64,000 nt of DNA from NCBI GenBank assembly GCA_016702545.1, contig JADJDT010000048.1, forward strand, positions 121,947-185,946, given 5' to 3'. Positions 25,272-34,106 of this stretch are shown here, one piece after another; positions within the stretch are counted from its first letter, which is position 1; each line of letters begins with the position of its first letter. The translations under genes were made by a program, and so were the position numbers. This stretch comes from Pseudomonadota bacterium (GTDB lineage: Bacteria > Myxococcota_A > Polyangia > GCA-2747355). The notes beneath the pieces are model-generated. The model saw only the letters and a list, made by a program, of their open reading frames with translations. It was not told the DNA's origin and did not search any database.

Positions 25272-26585
25272 ATGCTCGAGTTCCAGAAGAGACTCACCAA
25301 CGGCTTCTATGCGCTGGTCAGCCTGCCCGCGACGGCGATGGGCTTTGCGCTCTCGGTGCAGATCTCGGCGTTGAGCTGGCTGCTCAGCACCAAGTTCCAC
25401 CTCGACATCCACCAGGTCGGCCTGGTCTGGGCGGCCGGCCCGCTGGCGGGGATCTTCGGCCAGGTGATCGTCGGCCTGGTCAGCGACAAGGTCTGGTTCT
25501 GGGGCGGACGGCGCCGACCTTTCATCTTCGTCGGCGGCACGCTGGCGGCGCTGATGCTCTTTCTGCTGCCGCGCATCGGCGGGGTCAACGCCGCGATCGG
25601 CGGGTTGCTGGGTGCCAACAGCCTGCTGATCGTGGCGACGTTGATCGCGCTGACGCTGGACCTGGCGATCAACGTCAGCTTCAACCCGACGCGCTCGCTG
25701 ATCGCCGATGTCACGCCCGAGGGTGAGGCCCGCACCAAGGGCTTCACCTGGATGCAGACGGTGTCCGGCTTCTGGGGCGTCGCGGCCTACTTCATCGGCG
25801 CCACCCTCGGGAACGAGGTGCTGATCAGCGTCGGGATGGTGATCGTGCTGCTGTTCTCGATCATTCCGACCTGCTTCGTCAGCGAGCCACGCAGCCTCGA
25901 GGCCGCGCACGAGCAGAGCGCGGGCCCGGCGACCAGCGACCAGAGCCAGATCTGGCGCATCTATTTCGCGCACGCCTTCTCGTGGATCGGGGTGCAGACG
26001 ATGTTCGTCTACATCATCGCCTTCATCCAGCAGCGGCTGATCGCCGTCGGCACCAGCGCGGCGGACAGCGCCACGCAATCGGGGCGCATTATCTCGATCG
26101 CCTTCCTCGTGCTCAATGCCGTCGGCTTTCTGCTGCCGGGGCCGGTCTTCGGCCCGCTGGCCCGGCGGCTGGGGCGCGTCCGCACCCACATCGTGGCGCT
26201 GGCGATCATGGCGCTGGGCTACGTCGCGATCGCCACGCTGGCCGACCGTCCGCTGCTGCTCTACGCGCTGATGGCCGTCGTCGGGATCGGTTGGGGCGCG
26301 ATCGTCAGCCTGCCCTTCGCCATCCTGAGTGAGAAGGTGGAGCGCGCCCGGATGGGGCTCTTCATGGGCATCTTCAACCTCTCGGTGGTGTTGCCGCAGC
26401 TCTTCGTCAGCCTGGCGTTAGGCAGGGTGATCCAGGCCGCACCCAACAAGAACATCATCTTTCTGATCGCCGGCGCGTCGCTGGCCGTCTCAGCCGCGCT
26501 CTGGCTCCTGGTGCGGGAGCAAGCACCGACGGGCGCCGGCGGCAACGCGCCCGCCGACCCGCCGGTCCTGCGCGGCGGGCACTGA
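25272..26585 (+). CDS. MFS sugar transporter (GPH/SLC45-like)
   Basis: A 437-residue membrane transporter with about twelve hydrophobic segments. The start ATG 25272 is placed where membrane-protein sequence begins (MLEFQKRLTNGFYAL); the long open frame upstream is out of frame with malQ and non-coding. The segment GLVSDKVWFWGGRRRPFIFVG is the loop 2-3 signature of the major facilitator superfamily in the form seen in SLC45/GPH sucrose- or maltose-type transporters. Position downstream of malQ and the GH13 lipoprotein makes maltooligosaccharide or glucose import the likely job. Substrate specificity is inferred from context only. Confidence 0.9.
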   Translation: MLEFQKRLTNGFYALVSLPATAMGFALSVQISALSWLLSTKFHLDIHQVGLVWAAGPLAGIFGQVIVGLVSDKVWFWGGRRRPFIFVGGTLAALMLFLLPRIGGVNAAIGGLLGANSLLIVATLIALTLDLAINVSFNPTRSLIADVTPEGEARTKGFTWMQTVSGFWGVAAYFIGATLGNEVLISVGMVIVLLFSIIPTCFVSEPRSLEAAHEQSAGPATSDQSQIWRIYFAHAFSWIGVQTMFVYIIAFIQQRLIAVGTSAADSATQSGRIISIAFLVLNAVGFLLPGPVFGPLARRLGRVRTHIVALAIMALGYVAIATLADRPLLLYALMAVVGIGWGAIVSLPFAILSEKVERARMGLFMGIFNLSVVLPQLFVSLALGRVIQAAPNKNIIFLIAGASLAVSAALWLLVREQAPTGAGGNAPADPPVLRGGH

Positions 26586-26721
26586 CGCGCCGCAGCCGCG
26601 ACCCGTGGCGCGAAGGCGCCACAGCGCGGAGCCGGCGCTCCCGCGAAACCTGCTGACGGACCTGTCACGCGCCCTCTCGCGCGACCTTGCTGCCTCGGCG
26701 GACGCCGCGCATACTCGCGCC

Positions 26722-27315
26722 ATGGGCGCGCCTGCGGTCGAGCTTGCTGCCGGGAACCCACCCGAGGTCGAGGCGGCCTTCCAGGCGGCAGGGGAGGAGC
26801 TGGTGGCCGAGATCGTGGACGGCGAGCTGCACCTCAGCCCGCGTCCGCGCCCGCGTCACGCGCGCACGGCAACCAAGCTCGGCGCCAGGCTGGAAGGCCC
26901 CTTCGACAGCGGTGAGGGCGGCCCGGGCGGGTGGATCCTGCTCTTCGAGCCCGAGCTGCACCTCGGTCCGCGCCCCGACAAGCTGGTGCCCGATCTGGCC
27001 GGCTGGCGCCGCGAGCGCTTTCCGTTGGAGGCCTTTGCCGAGCACGCGCCGGTCGGACTGAGCGTGGCGCCGGACTGGGTCTGCGAGGTGCTGAGCGGGA
27101 GCACCGAGGCCCTCGACCGCGGCAAGAAGCTCGGCCTCTACGGCCGCGAGGGCGTGCGCCACCTCTGGTTGGTCAACCCGACGCTCTACACCGTCGAGGT
27201 CTACCGCCTCGAGCGCGGGGCCTGGGTCGTCGCGGGCGTGCACCAGGGCCCCGTGCCGGCCCGAATCGAACCTTTCGATGCGGTGGCCCTGGACCTCGGC
27301 GCGATCTGGGTCTGA
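26722..27315 (+). CDS. Uma2 family (DUF820) putative restriction-endonuclease-fold protein
   Basis: A 197-residue protein with the Uma2 plan: an N-terminal EIVDGELHLSPRP segment, then KLVPDLAGWRRERFP with the conserved Asp, VCEVLSGSTEALDRGKK with the Glu and downstream Lys, and GVRHLWLVNPTLYTVEVYRL. These are the PD-(D/E)xK-type residues of the family. Uma2 proteins are abundant in cyanobacteria and Myxococcota, and their physiological role is unknown. A second family member is at 45285-45860. The gene converges on the parvulin lipoprotein gene, with a palindromic element between. Confidence 0.85.
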   Translation: MGAPAVELAAGNPPEVEAAFQAAGEELVAEIVDGELHLSPRPRPRHARTATKLGARLEGPFDSGEGGPGGWILLFEPELHLGPRPDKLVPDLAGWRRERFPLEAFAEHAPVGLSVAPDWVCEVLSGSTEALDRGKKLGLYGREGVRHLWLVNPTLYTVEVYRLERGAWVVAGVHQGPVPARIEPFDAVALDLGAIWV

Positions 27316-27328
27316 CCTTCGAGCGCTT

Positions 27329-27469
27329 GATGTGCTCGGCCGAAGTTGTGAGCCGTTCGAGCGCAAGGCGCGGCGAGCACCGGAGCGGAGCGTACGGGCT
27401 GGTACGTGAGCACCGGAGCGCAGCCGCAACGCAGCGATCGGGCGGATCACGACTTCCGCCGAGCACATC
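27329..27469 (+). repeat. Long palindromic element, copy 2 (type A core), between convergent genes
   Basis: The arms GATGTGCTCGGCCGAAGT and ACTTCCGCCGAGCACATC pair with one mismatch; pairing continues inward with a few more mismatches. The core is nearly identical to copy 1: GCGCAAGGCGCGGCGAGCAC, inner hairpin CGTAC-GGGCTG-GTACG, GAGCACCGGAGCGCAGCC and GCAACGCAGCGATCGGG. The element fills the gap between the Uma2 gene (ends 27315) and the parvulin gene, whose stop codon TAG (27471-27469, minus strand) touches it. It is well placed as a bidirectional terminator. Confidence 0.92.
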
Positions 27470-28830
27470 TAACGCAAACGCTGGATCAGGTGGTACCCGA
27501 AACGCGTCTCGACGAGATCGGCGATCTGACCGACCCGCAGCCCGAAGGCGTACTGCTCGAAACGCGGTTCCATCTCGCCGCGGGCGAAGGGCGGCAGCTC
27601 GCCGCCGTGCTCGGCCGAGGGATCGTCGGAGAGCTCGCGCGCCAGCGCGGCGAAGTCGGCGCCGGGCTCGCGGAGCCGCCGTAGCAGCTGCAGGGCCAAA
27701 GCATAGGCCTCCCGCTTGAGGCGCGGCGTGCGCGGCTGAGCATCGCACTCCTTGCAGCCGAGCAGAATGTGGCGCACCAGCGCCTTGCGCAACGGCAGCC
27801 GCTTGATCACATGAAAGCCGTAAGGTGTCTCGACGACGCCCGAGACCTGGCCCTCGGCTAGCCCGCGCACGGCGGCGAGATAGGGCTCGAAGCCCTCGAG
27901 CAGCCGCCCTGGGCGCAGCGGCGCGATCACCCCGCCACGGACATTCGAGGGGCTATCCGAGAAGCGGCTGGCCAGCAACGCGAAGTTCGCCTCGGGCGTG
28001 GCAGCGAGCCGCGCCACCTTCTCGGCCTGGGCTCGAGCCTCCTCGCGCGTGCGCTGCAACGCGGGTGGCGCCAGCTTGGCGCCGGCGTAGGTCACGAGCA
28101 CATGGGCCGTCGAATATTCTTCGAGCGGTACGCGCTCGATCACGTAGTAGCCGTACTTGGTCTGGACGGGGTCGCCGACCTGGCCCTCGCCCAGCGCCAG
28201 CGCACGCGCGGTGAAGGGGGCTTCGGCCTCACCGTCGCGAAAGACCTCGACGGCGCCGCGAGCCGCGACCGGTGCCTCGGAGAAGCGCCGCGCCAGCGCG
28301 ACGAAGTCGGCGCCGCGCTGCCGCGCCTGCTGCGCCAGGATCGCCGCGCGCTTGGCCGCCGCCGCGGCGCTGCGCTGCGAGACGGCCCGCTCGCAGCCGC
28401 TGTGGGTCACCAGGATGTAGCGCACGGCGACCTCGAGCGGGGGCTCCCCGACAGGGCGCGGCAAGCGCGCGGCGTCGATCGGCAACCGCGGATCGAAGCC
28501 GAGGTCGGCGACCGCGGGATCGTCGGCAGCCGCGGGGGCGGCCACCACCGCTTCCGGCGCCGCCCCGCCGCGAGGGGCCTCGCGGTGGCATCCTGCCGCG
28601 GTGGCCACCAGGGCCACGGCCAGCGTGCCGCCACACAGTACCAGCTTGGTACAGCTCCCCGATAGAAGGCGACCACCTCGCTCGCTCTGGACGCCGAGGG
28701 GCCGCGTTGCGCCTCCTGGAAATACCCCGAGTATTCCGGCGTCGGCGCGCCTTGCCCTCGGCGCCCAGCCCTTCGCGGTCTGGTCGCCTTCTTCCGGCTC
28801 GCTGTACCTCGACGCTTCGCCTCTGATCAT
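27469..28830 (-). CDS. Triple-parvulin peptidyl-prolyl isomerase lipoprotein with palindromic element in its 5' end
   Basis: A predicted periplasmic chaperone of the SurA/PpiC type. Three parvulin-like modules follow one another: VAVRYILVTHSGCE to YGYYVIERV, STAHVLVTYAG to YGFHVIKRL, and VRHILLGCKECD to FGYHLIQRL. Before them lies a signal sequence with lipobox-like TAAGC (LVLCGGTLAVALVATAAGC). The only in-frame ATG upstream is 28830, which has GAGG at good spacing. About 60 codons of a palindromic element (28648-28808) lie in frame between that ATG and the signal sequence. If translated from 28830 the signal would be internal, so a non-ATG start such as CTG 28644 may be used. The coding product is clear; the N-terminus is not. 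Confidence 0.82.
   Translation of the reverse strand: MIRGEASRYSEPEEGDQTAKGWAPRARRADAGILGVFPGGATRPLGVQSERGGRLLSGSCTKLVLCGGTLAVALVATAAGCHREAPRGGAAPEAVVAAPAAADDPAVADLGFDPRLPIDAARLPRPVGEPPLEVAVRYILVTHSGCERAVSQRSAAAAAKRAAILAQQARQRGADFVALARRFSEAPVAARGAVEVFRDGEAEAPFTARALALGEGQVGDPVQTKYGYYVIERVPLEEYSTAHVLVTYAGAKLAPPALQRTREEARAQAEKVARLAATPEANFALLASRFSDSPSNVRGGVIAPLRPGRLLEGFEPYLAAVRGLAEGQVSGVVETPYGFHVIKRLPLRKALVRHILLGCKECDAQPRTPRLKREAYALALQLLRRLREPGADFAALARELSDDPSAEHGGELPPFARGEMEPRFEQYAFGLRVGQIADLVETRFGYHLIQRLR
28648..28808 (-). repeat. Long palindromic element, copy 3 (type B core), at the 5' end of the parvulin gene
   Basis: Read on the minus strand, GGTACAGC begins the element and GCTGTACC ends it. 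The longer arm segment GAAGGCGACCA pairs with TGGTCGCCTTC, and GGCGCCGAGGG roughly pairs with CCCTCGGCGTCC. Inside are the shared box GGGCAAGGCGC, the type B inner hairpin GGAATAC-TCGG-GGTATTTCC, and the right box GCGCAACGCGGC. It lies wholly within the open frame of the parvulin lipoprotein gene, starting seven codons after the ATG. Confidence 0.88.
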
Positions 28831-28890
28831 GTTTCGCCTCGGCGCCGCGGTCCACGCACCCTGCGCGGGGCTGCTGGCGCGGGCCCCTAC

Positions 28891-29769
28891 CTACCCCGAG
28901 GGCTCGCCCGCGTAAAGCGCGAGCAGCTCGCGACCGAGCACCAGGTCTGCCGTGGATCGGTAGCTGCCGGCGAGGTCGAGCTCGAGGTAGTGCTTGTGCG
29001 CGTTGCGCAGGCCGAAACTGCTAGACAGCACGAGCTGCTCGTCGCCGACGCGGTTGAAGCCGTCATTGACGACCTCGTGGCCGAAGACGACGAGGTGCAG
29101 CGCTGGCCCCTCGCTACCGCTCAGCGCGGTCAGGAAGGCCCGCGCGACGGCCTTCGGGCAACGGCGCGCCCACAGCAAGCGGCCCAGCGGGGGCATCTGG
29201 TCGAGCTGATCGAGGCGCATCTGCTCATACCCGTCGTAGCGCAGGGCCTCGATCGCATGGGCGCCATCGATCACCAGATTTGGCGCGGCATGGGTCACGG
29301 CCACACCGCAGCCGGTGATCGCCACCAGCGGGAAGCCGGCGAAGAGCGCGCGGTAGCGGGCGGCGCGTGCGGACCCGACCACCTCCTCGAAGTGCCGCGT
29401 CTCGTCGGGCCAGAACTTCGGCGTGTGCGGACCGCCGATGTGCGAATGCTCGTGATTGCCCAGCAGCGCGTGGACCTGCGCGGGAAAGGCCGCCTGCAGC
29501 GCGATGAACTCATCGAGCAGGGGACCGGAGTGATCCTCGTAGTAGGAGCCCATGAAGTCGGGCCAGTCGGGCAGGCTGTAGTCCGGCCCGTGGATCAGGT
29601 CACCGGTGAAGAGCAGGTGCGCGGCCCCCTCGGTGGTCTGCCGCGCGGCCTCGAAGAGATCCCGCAGGCGCCGGAAGTCCTGCAGGTTGCCGTGCAGATC
29701 AGTGGCCACCAGCAAGCGCCCACGGCGCGGCAAGCGCAAGATGCGAGGGCTAGGGTCAGCGGCCGTCAT
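28891..29769 (-). CDS. Metallophosphoesterase (calcineurin-like)
   Basis: A 292-residue cytoplasmic phosphoesterase. The di-metal motifs are in order: ATDLHGN, LFTGDLIHG, LLGNHEHSHIGG, a His near AVTHAAPN, and VVFGHEVVNDG. These match calcineurin-like phosphatases. The extended conserved region suggests a Ser/Thr-phosphatase or dinucleotide-hydrolase-like activity, but the substrate cannot be assigned. The ATG at 29769 has no clear ribosome site; a TTG a few codons downstream is an alternative. It lies between two palindromic elements, downstream of the ABC exporter operon and upstream of the parvulin gene. Confidence 0.88.
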   Translation of the reverse strand: MTAADPSPRILRLPRRGRLLVATDLHGNLQDFRRLRDLFEAARQTTEGAAHLLFTGDLIHGPDYSLPDWPDFMGSYYEDHSGPLLDEFIALQAAFPAQVHALLGNHEHSHIGGPHTPKFWPDETRHFEEVVGSARAARYRALFAGFPLVAITGCGVAVTHAAPNLVIDGAHAIEALRYDGYEQMRLDQLDQMPPLGRLLWARRCPKAVARAFLTALSGSEGPALHLVVFGHEVVNDGFNRVGDEQLVLSSSFGLRNAHKHYLELDLAGSYRSTADLVLGRELLALYAGEPSG

Positions 29770-29819
29770 GCAGGAGGTCTGGGCCGAATATAGCAGTGGC
29801 CGCCGCTGCCCGTCGACTT

Positions 29820-29977
29820 AGGACCCGCTCGAAAATGACTTGATCAACTGGGCGTTGAGGCGCCCGCCGGGCAAGGCGCAGCGACGAAGGAATACTGTTG
29901 GTATTGCGAGGAGCTGCAACGCAGCCCGGCGGGATGGATCGACGGCCAGATGGATGAGTTATTTCCGAGCGGGTCCT
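29820..29977 (+). repeat. Long palindromic element, copy 4 (type B core), at the ABC permease stop codon
   Basis: The arms AGGACCCGCTCGAAAAT and ATTTCCGAGCGGGTCCT pair with one mismatch. CCCGCCGGG and CCCGGCGGG continue the stem inward. The core is GCAAGGCGCAGCGACGAAGG, inner hairpin AATAC-TGTTG-GTATT, then GCGAGGAGCTGCAACGCAGC. The outer end merges with the TAA stop codon (29979-29977) of the minus-strand ABC permease. It could terminate or stabilise that operon's mRNA before the metallophosphoesterase gene. Confidence 0.92.
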
Positions 29978-31740
29978 TAGGGCTGCTGTCGGTCAAGGGC
30001 ACGGCCACCGAGCCACAGCGGCAGCACCACCGCGAGGGCGGTGGTGAGCAACGCGCCGAGCGCGCAGAGGGCCAGCCGGCCGGGGTGCAAGGCATACTGC
30101 CCCGCGATCACGGCGGCGGGGTAGGCCGCGCAGCCCACCAGGGCGAAGGCGACGAGCATGGCCAGCGTCATGCAGACCAACGCACCGAAGGAGGCCGCCA
30201 CCTTGGCCGCGCTTTCGGCGCGATAGTCGGGCAAGAGCGCGCCGACCCCTAACGAGAGCGCGGCCACGGCGGTGGCCGTGAGCGCCGCCACCGCTGCGCT
30301 GAGAGCGGTCAACGCCGGCCCGACGCGCAGGATCTGCGCCGAGGCGATGGCCATCAGCTCGGCGACGAAGAGCATCGCGGGCAGGATCGAGGCGAGCTTG
30401 GCGCGGAGTAGCTGCGACCGATGCAGCGGCGCCGCGAAGAGCAACCACAGCATGCGCCCCTCGCCCGAGATCACGGGGAAGGCGAAACGCACCCCCACGG
30501 CGGTGGTGACGAAGCCGGAGAGCCCGAGGCCGAGCAGGTAGAGCGCCAGGGGGCCCACCAGGCCGCTGTCGCCCAGCTGGCGGAAGTGGCGAAAGTTGTA
30601 GAGGTAGACGAAGACGAGCGCGGCCAAGAGCACGAGCTGCGACCACTGCGAGGGGTCGCGCACGAAGAGCTTGAGGTCCTTGACCATCAGCTCGCGCGTC
30701 GCACCACGCGGGGCGAGGGCCGCCGGGAGGCGCGCCCAGTCGGCCGCCACGCCATGCCGCCCGGGCGCACGGATCGCGCCGTCCGCTGGCAGGGGCCGCT
30801 GACGCCAGCGCGCCCACCAGCGCGACAGGGGCGCGACGGCGCGGCCCTCCTGGCTGCGCGAGAACGCCGCGGCGTAGCAGCGCCGATGCAGCAGTGAGGC
30901 CAGGGCGTGCAGGCTGGCGGCGCCGGACCACAGCGCGACGATCAGCAGCACGTGATCGCGACTGGCGCCGGCGTCGTCGCGAAAGGTGCTGCCGATGACC
31001 ACCGCCGCCCAGTGCGAGGGGAGCCAGCCGCCCGAGGGGGCGGAGAACGAGCTCAGGAAGCTGACCAGCGAGGCGAAGCCATCGGGGTTGAGCATCCGCT
31101 CCGGCTGCAGCAGCCGCAGCGCGACATAGAGCACGACGAAGGCGACGAAGGCCAGGCCCACGATCAGCCCGCGGACCCGGGCGGCGGGGAAGACCCGCAC
31201 GAGCAGCAGCGTGACGATCAGCCCGATCAGCGCGGGCAACGCCAGCAGCGGCGGCGCCACCGCTGCCAGCGCGAGATACGAGCGCGGCGTGCCTGCCACC
31301 TGGATGAAGGCCACCAGCACCGGCAGCGCGAAGGCGACGACCATCCACGTCGACTGCGCCGCCTGCTCGACGAGCCTGGCGCTGAAGAGCACGCGCGGCG
31401 GAACGGGAGCCGGCACCAGCAGCTCGAGGTCGCGCGCGAGGAAGTAGCTGCCGAGCGCCGTGACGACGTTGCTCAGCAGCAGCACGCTGAGCAGCACGAG
31501 CAACACCACGTCGAGCAGCCGCCGGCAGAGCAGCGGCCCGATCACCTCGATGCCGTAGCACAGGCGCAGGAACCAGAGCGCCGCGGCGTAGAGGCCGAGC
31601 GCCAGCAGCAGCCCCATCGCCGTGAAGGCGAAGCGCACGCCGAGCTGGCCGCGGGTGGCGCGCTGCAGGCGCAGCTTGGGCCACAACACGCTGCCGAGCC
31701 AGACCAGACGCGCGGGGACCCTGCCGGTGGCGAGCGGCAC
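29977..31740 (-). CDS. Large ABC transporter permease (putative ABC exporter)
   Basis: A 587-residue polytopic membrane protein with roughly twelve or more hydrophobic segments, for example FTAMGLLLALGLYAAALWFL, VVLLVLLSVLLLSNVVTAL and GLLVTLLLVRVF-like stretches. A cytoplasmic loop sits near the middle (residues 300-360), so it looks like two ABC-2-type halves in one chain. The start GTG 31740 follows GGGAGGG and lies four bases after the ATPase stop codon, so the two are translationally linked. No substrate is apparent. A palindromic element forms its 3' boundary. Confidence 0.87.
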   Translation of the reverse strand: MPLATGRVPARLVWLGSVLWPKLRLQRATRGQLGVRFAFTAMGLLLALGLYAAALWFLRLCYGIEVIGPLLCRRLLDVVLLVLLSVLLLSNVVTALGSYFLARDLELLVPAPVPPRVLFSARLVEQAAQSTWMVVAFALPVLVAFIQVAGTPRSYLALAAVAPPLLALPALIGLIVTLLLVRVFPAARVRGLIVGLAFVAFVVLYVALRLLQPERMLNPDGFASLVSFLSSFSAPSGGWLPSHWAAVVIGSTFRDDAGASRDHVLLIVALWSGAASLHALASLLHRRCYAAAFSRSQEGRAVAPLSRWWARWRQRPLPADGAIRAPGRHGVAADWARLPAALAPRGATRELMVKDLKLFVRDPSQWSQLVLLAALVFVYLYNFRHFRQLGDSGLVGPLALYLLGLGLSGFVTTAVGVRFAFPVISGEGRMLWLLFAAPLHRSQLLRAKLASILPAMLFVAELMAIASAQILRVGPALTALSAAVAALTATAVAALSLGVGALLPDYRAESAAKVAASFGALVCMTLAMLVAFALVGCAAYPAAVIAGQYALHPGRLALCALGALLTTALAVVLPLWLGGRALDRQQP

Positions 31741-31744
31741 GGCC

Positions 31745-32587
31745 CTACCCTCCCGCCGCGGGGTCGTGGTCAGCCCCCGCCGGCGCGCGCTCCGTCAGGC
31801 GGAGAAAGATCTCCTCGAGTCGCTCGCTCCGCGTGGCGTGAGCGCGCCGCACCTCGGCCAGCGAGCCGGCGGCGATCACCCGCCCGCGGTCGATGATCGC
31901 CAGCGCGTCACAGACCTGCTCGACGACCTCGAGCGTGTGGGTCGAGAGCACCACCGCTAGCTGCTGCTGATCGGCCAGCTCACGCACGACCTGCTTCAGT
32001 CGCGCCGCACCCCGCGGGTCGAGGCCGACCATCGGCTCGTCGAGGATCAGCAGCGCCGGACGGTGCAGCAGCGCGGCGCAGAGCAGCAGCCGTTGCCGCA
32101 TGCCGTGCGAGTAGGCCTCGACCGGCTCGCCAGCCCAGCTCTTGAGCTCGAAGCGCTCCAACCAGTACTGGGCCTGCTGCTCGAGATCGGCGGGTTCCAT
32201 GCCCCACAGGCCGCCCACGAAGCGCAGCAGCTCGCTGCCGGTGAGCTTCTCGTAGAGAAAGGGCCGGTCGCCAATGAAGCCGATCTGCCGCTTCGCCGCC
32301 AAGGGCTCGCGCCAGGCATCGACGCCACCGACGTAGATCGCGCCCGCGCTGGGCCGCAGTAGCCCGGTGATCATCCGCAGCGTGGTGGTCTTGCCGGCGC
32401 CATTGGGGCCCAGCAGGCCGAAGACCTGCCCACGGGCCACGGTCAGATCGATGCCCTGCACGGCCTCGAAGGCGCCGAAGCTGCGTCGTAGGCCCCGCAG
32501 CTCGAGCACGGGCTCGGCGGTCGCCTGCGAAGATTCCTGCGCCCCGGGAGCGGCGCCGCCCGCACGGCTGGTGCTCGGCTTCGTCAA
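31745..32587 (-). CDS. ABC transporter ATP-binding protein
   Basis: The nucleotide-binding subunit of the exporter. The start is set at TTG 32587, which overlaps the stop of the upstream gene (ATTGA) and has AAGGGGA upstream, giving 280 residues; the frame is open further upstream but overlaps the preceding gene. Walker A is GPNGAGKTT, the signature YSHGMRQRLLL, Walker B LLILDEPMVGLDP, and the H-loop is in LSTHTLE. The SHGMRQR signature is typical of ABC-2 or CcmA-type exporters. It is paired with the large permease immediately downstream. Confidence 0.94.
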   Translation of the reverse strand: MTKPSTSRAGGAAPGAQESSQATAEPVLELRGLRRSFGAFEAVQGIDLTVARGQVFGLLGPNGAGKTTTLRMITGLLRPSAGAIYVGGVDAWREPLAAKRQIGFIGDRPFLYEKLTGSELLRFVGGLWGMEPADLEQQAQYWLERFELKSWAGEPVEAYSHGMRQRLLLCAALLHRPALLILDEPMVGLDPRGAARLKQVVRELADQQQLAVVLSTHTLEVVEQVCDALAIIDRGRVIAAGSLAEVRRAHATRSERLEEIFLRLTERAPAGADHDPAAGG

Positions 32588-33570
32588 TCGCTCTCCCCTT
32601 CCTGTTGCAGGTAGACGTGCAACGGCCACTCTTCGCGCAGCAACCGACCGCGTGCGTCGAGCCACAGCTCTTGGCGCAGCCCAGCCAGGTCCTGTTGCAC
32701 GCGCATCGCCTCGATCCGGCGGCCGCCGATCGCGACCGTCCGGCGACCCAGCAGGCGATAGGTGATCACGCGCCGACTGAGCGTCAACGGATCGAAGAGG
32801 CCAAGCTCGACCTCTTGGCCCAGCACACCTCGCACCAGCAACGGATAGATCGCGCTCGGCAGCACGGGGCCGCGCCCGACGCGCACCGCCTGGTCGAAGC
32901 GATGGCCGAGCACGCGACCCGCCAACGCGCAGTACCCGCTGGCGCCGTCGCAGTCACCGCGTACGGTCAGGCGCTCGAGGTCAGGCGGGAGCGCCGGGAG
33001 CACGCCGGCGACAAGGCTGCCCGCGAGCCGGGTCAGGCGCGCGACGTCGACCGCCACGTCGATTGCGAGCCAACGACAGGTCGCGCCGCAGCTCGATCAC
33101 GACGGTGCCCAGATCGGGGCCAGCGCTGGCCCCGCCACCCGCCCGCTGAAGCGCTGGACCAAGCGCCAGCCACTCGCCGTACGCCGCACCTGCTCCTCAA
33201 CGCCGCCCAGGCGCTGGGCGCCACGGAAGATGCCGAAGCGCTGCTGTCCGGTGACCAGCGCGAGCTCGATCCCGGCCTGCAGCGGCGCGCGGCTGGACGA
33301 GCCCGCCCACAGCGCCACCATCACCCCAACGAAGACGAGGCCCCACGCGAGGTCGAGCACGCCGCGCAGCGGCGCGTCGGCCGCGAGCCAGCGGTACCAA
33401 CGGGGCGGCACACCCCCGCCCGGCCCGCCCGAGGGCAGCGTTCGCAGGACAGTCGCGCGCTGCAGCTCGGGCATGCGAAGGTCGTCGCTCGGTGCAGCTC
33501 GCGCATGGTCCTGCTCGGGGGCCACCGTCGGCGACGCGCTGCTCGGTAGCGCGGACGACGGCGGATTCAC
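32584..33570 (-). CDS. Membrane-anchored protein of unknown function, reading frame interrupted
   Basis: Two open segments in the same frame (33570-33097 and 33057-32584) are separated by a stop. Between them another frame encodes GPDLGTVVIELRRDLSL, which joins the halves smoothly. One missing base near the GGGG run at about 33132 and one extra base near 33070 would restore a single protein of about 328 residues. The first part has one membrane span (LAWGLVFVGVMVALWAG); the rest is beta-rich with a CDGASGYC segment. No family recognised. It overlaps the start of the ABC ATPase gene and probably belongs to that exporter operon. The start may be the later Met (MPELQRAT). Confidence 0.6.
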
Positions 33571-33620
33571 TCCCGCGAGCCCGCTCTGCGGCGTGGTGCC
33601 GAACTCGTGGCAGTGTTCCC

Positions 33621-33971
33621 TTGACGACCCCTACAAACGGCTTCGTCCTGCGCGTTTGTCGCGGACCGGGCTGCAGCCACCTCAGCCAGGACCTGCGCGA
33701 GGCCGCCGAGCAGGAGATCGCCGCGCGTGAGCTGGGTGACGTCATGGCGGTGCTGGACGACTACTGCTTCGGGCGCTGCGGGCTGGGGCCCAACGTCCTG
33801 GTCGAGCGCTGGCGCGAGGGCAAGCGCAACGAACGGGCACTGATCGCCCTGATGCTGGGTGAGCGACACCCGGACGCCTACCTGCTGTACGGCGCGCGAC
33901 CCGCCGACGTGCGCCGCGCGGTGGCGCGCCACGGCGACGAGCTGCGGGCAGCGCGGGCACGCGAGCCGTAG
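33621..33971 (+). CDS. Thioredoxin-like [2Fe-2S] ferredoxin
   Basis: A small protein of about 116 residues with the cysteine pattern of thioredoxin-fold [2Fe-2S] ferredoxins: CRGPGC (Cx4C) near the N-terminus and CFGRC (Cx3C) about 40 residues later, as in NuoE-like or Shethna-type ferredoxins. The start is uncertain. TTG 33621 gives the compact domain; the upstream ATG in the same frame would add an unlikely Arg/Ala-rich leader. No strong ribosome site is visible. It is divergent from the ABC exporter operon. It probably serves as an electron carrier. Confidence 0.75.
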   Translation: MTTPTNGFVLRVCRGPGCSHLSQDLREAAEQEIAARELGDVMAVLDDYCFGRCGLGPNVLVERWREGKRNERALIALMLGERHPDAYLLYGARPADVRRAVARHGDELRAARAREP

Positions 33972-34106
33972 ACCACGCTCCGAGCGGCATGCTATGAGCG
34001 CGCGCTGAGCTGCAGCGGCGGCTCGGGCACCTGCGGGGGAAGGCTCGGGCACGGCAAGTCCCAGAGGGGATCGCCGCCCGCTTCCGGAAAGCCACGGTGG
34101 ATCCAC

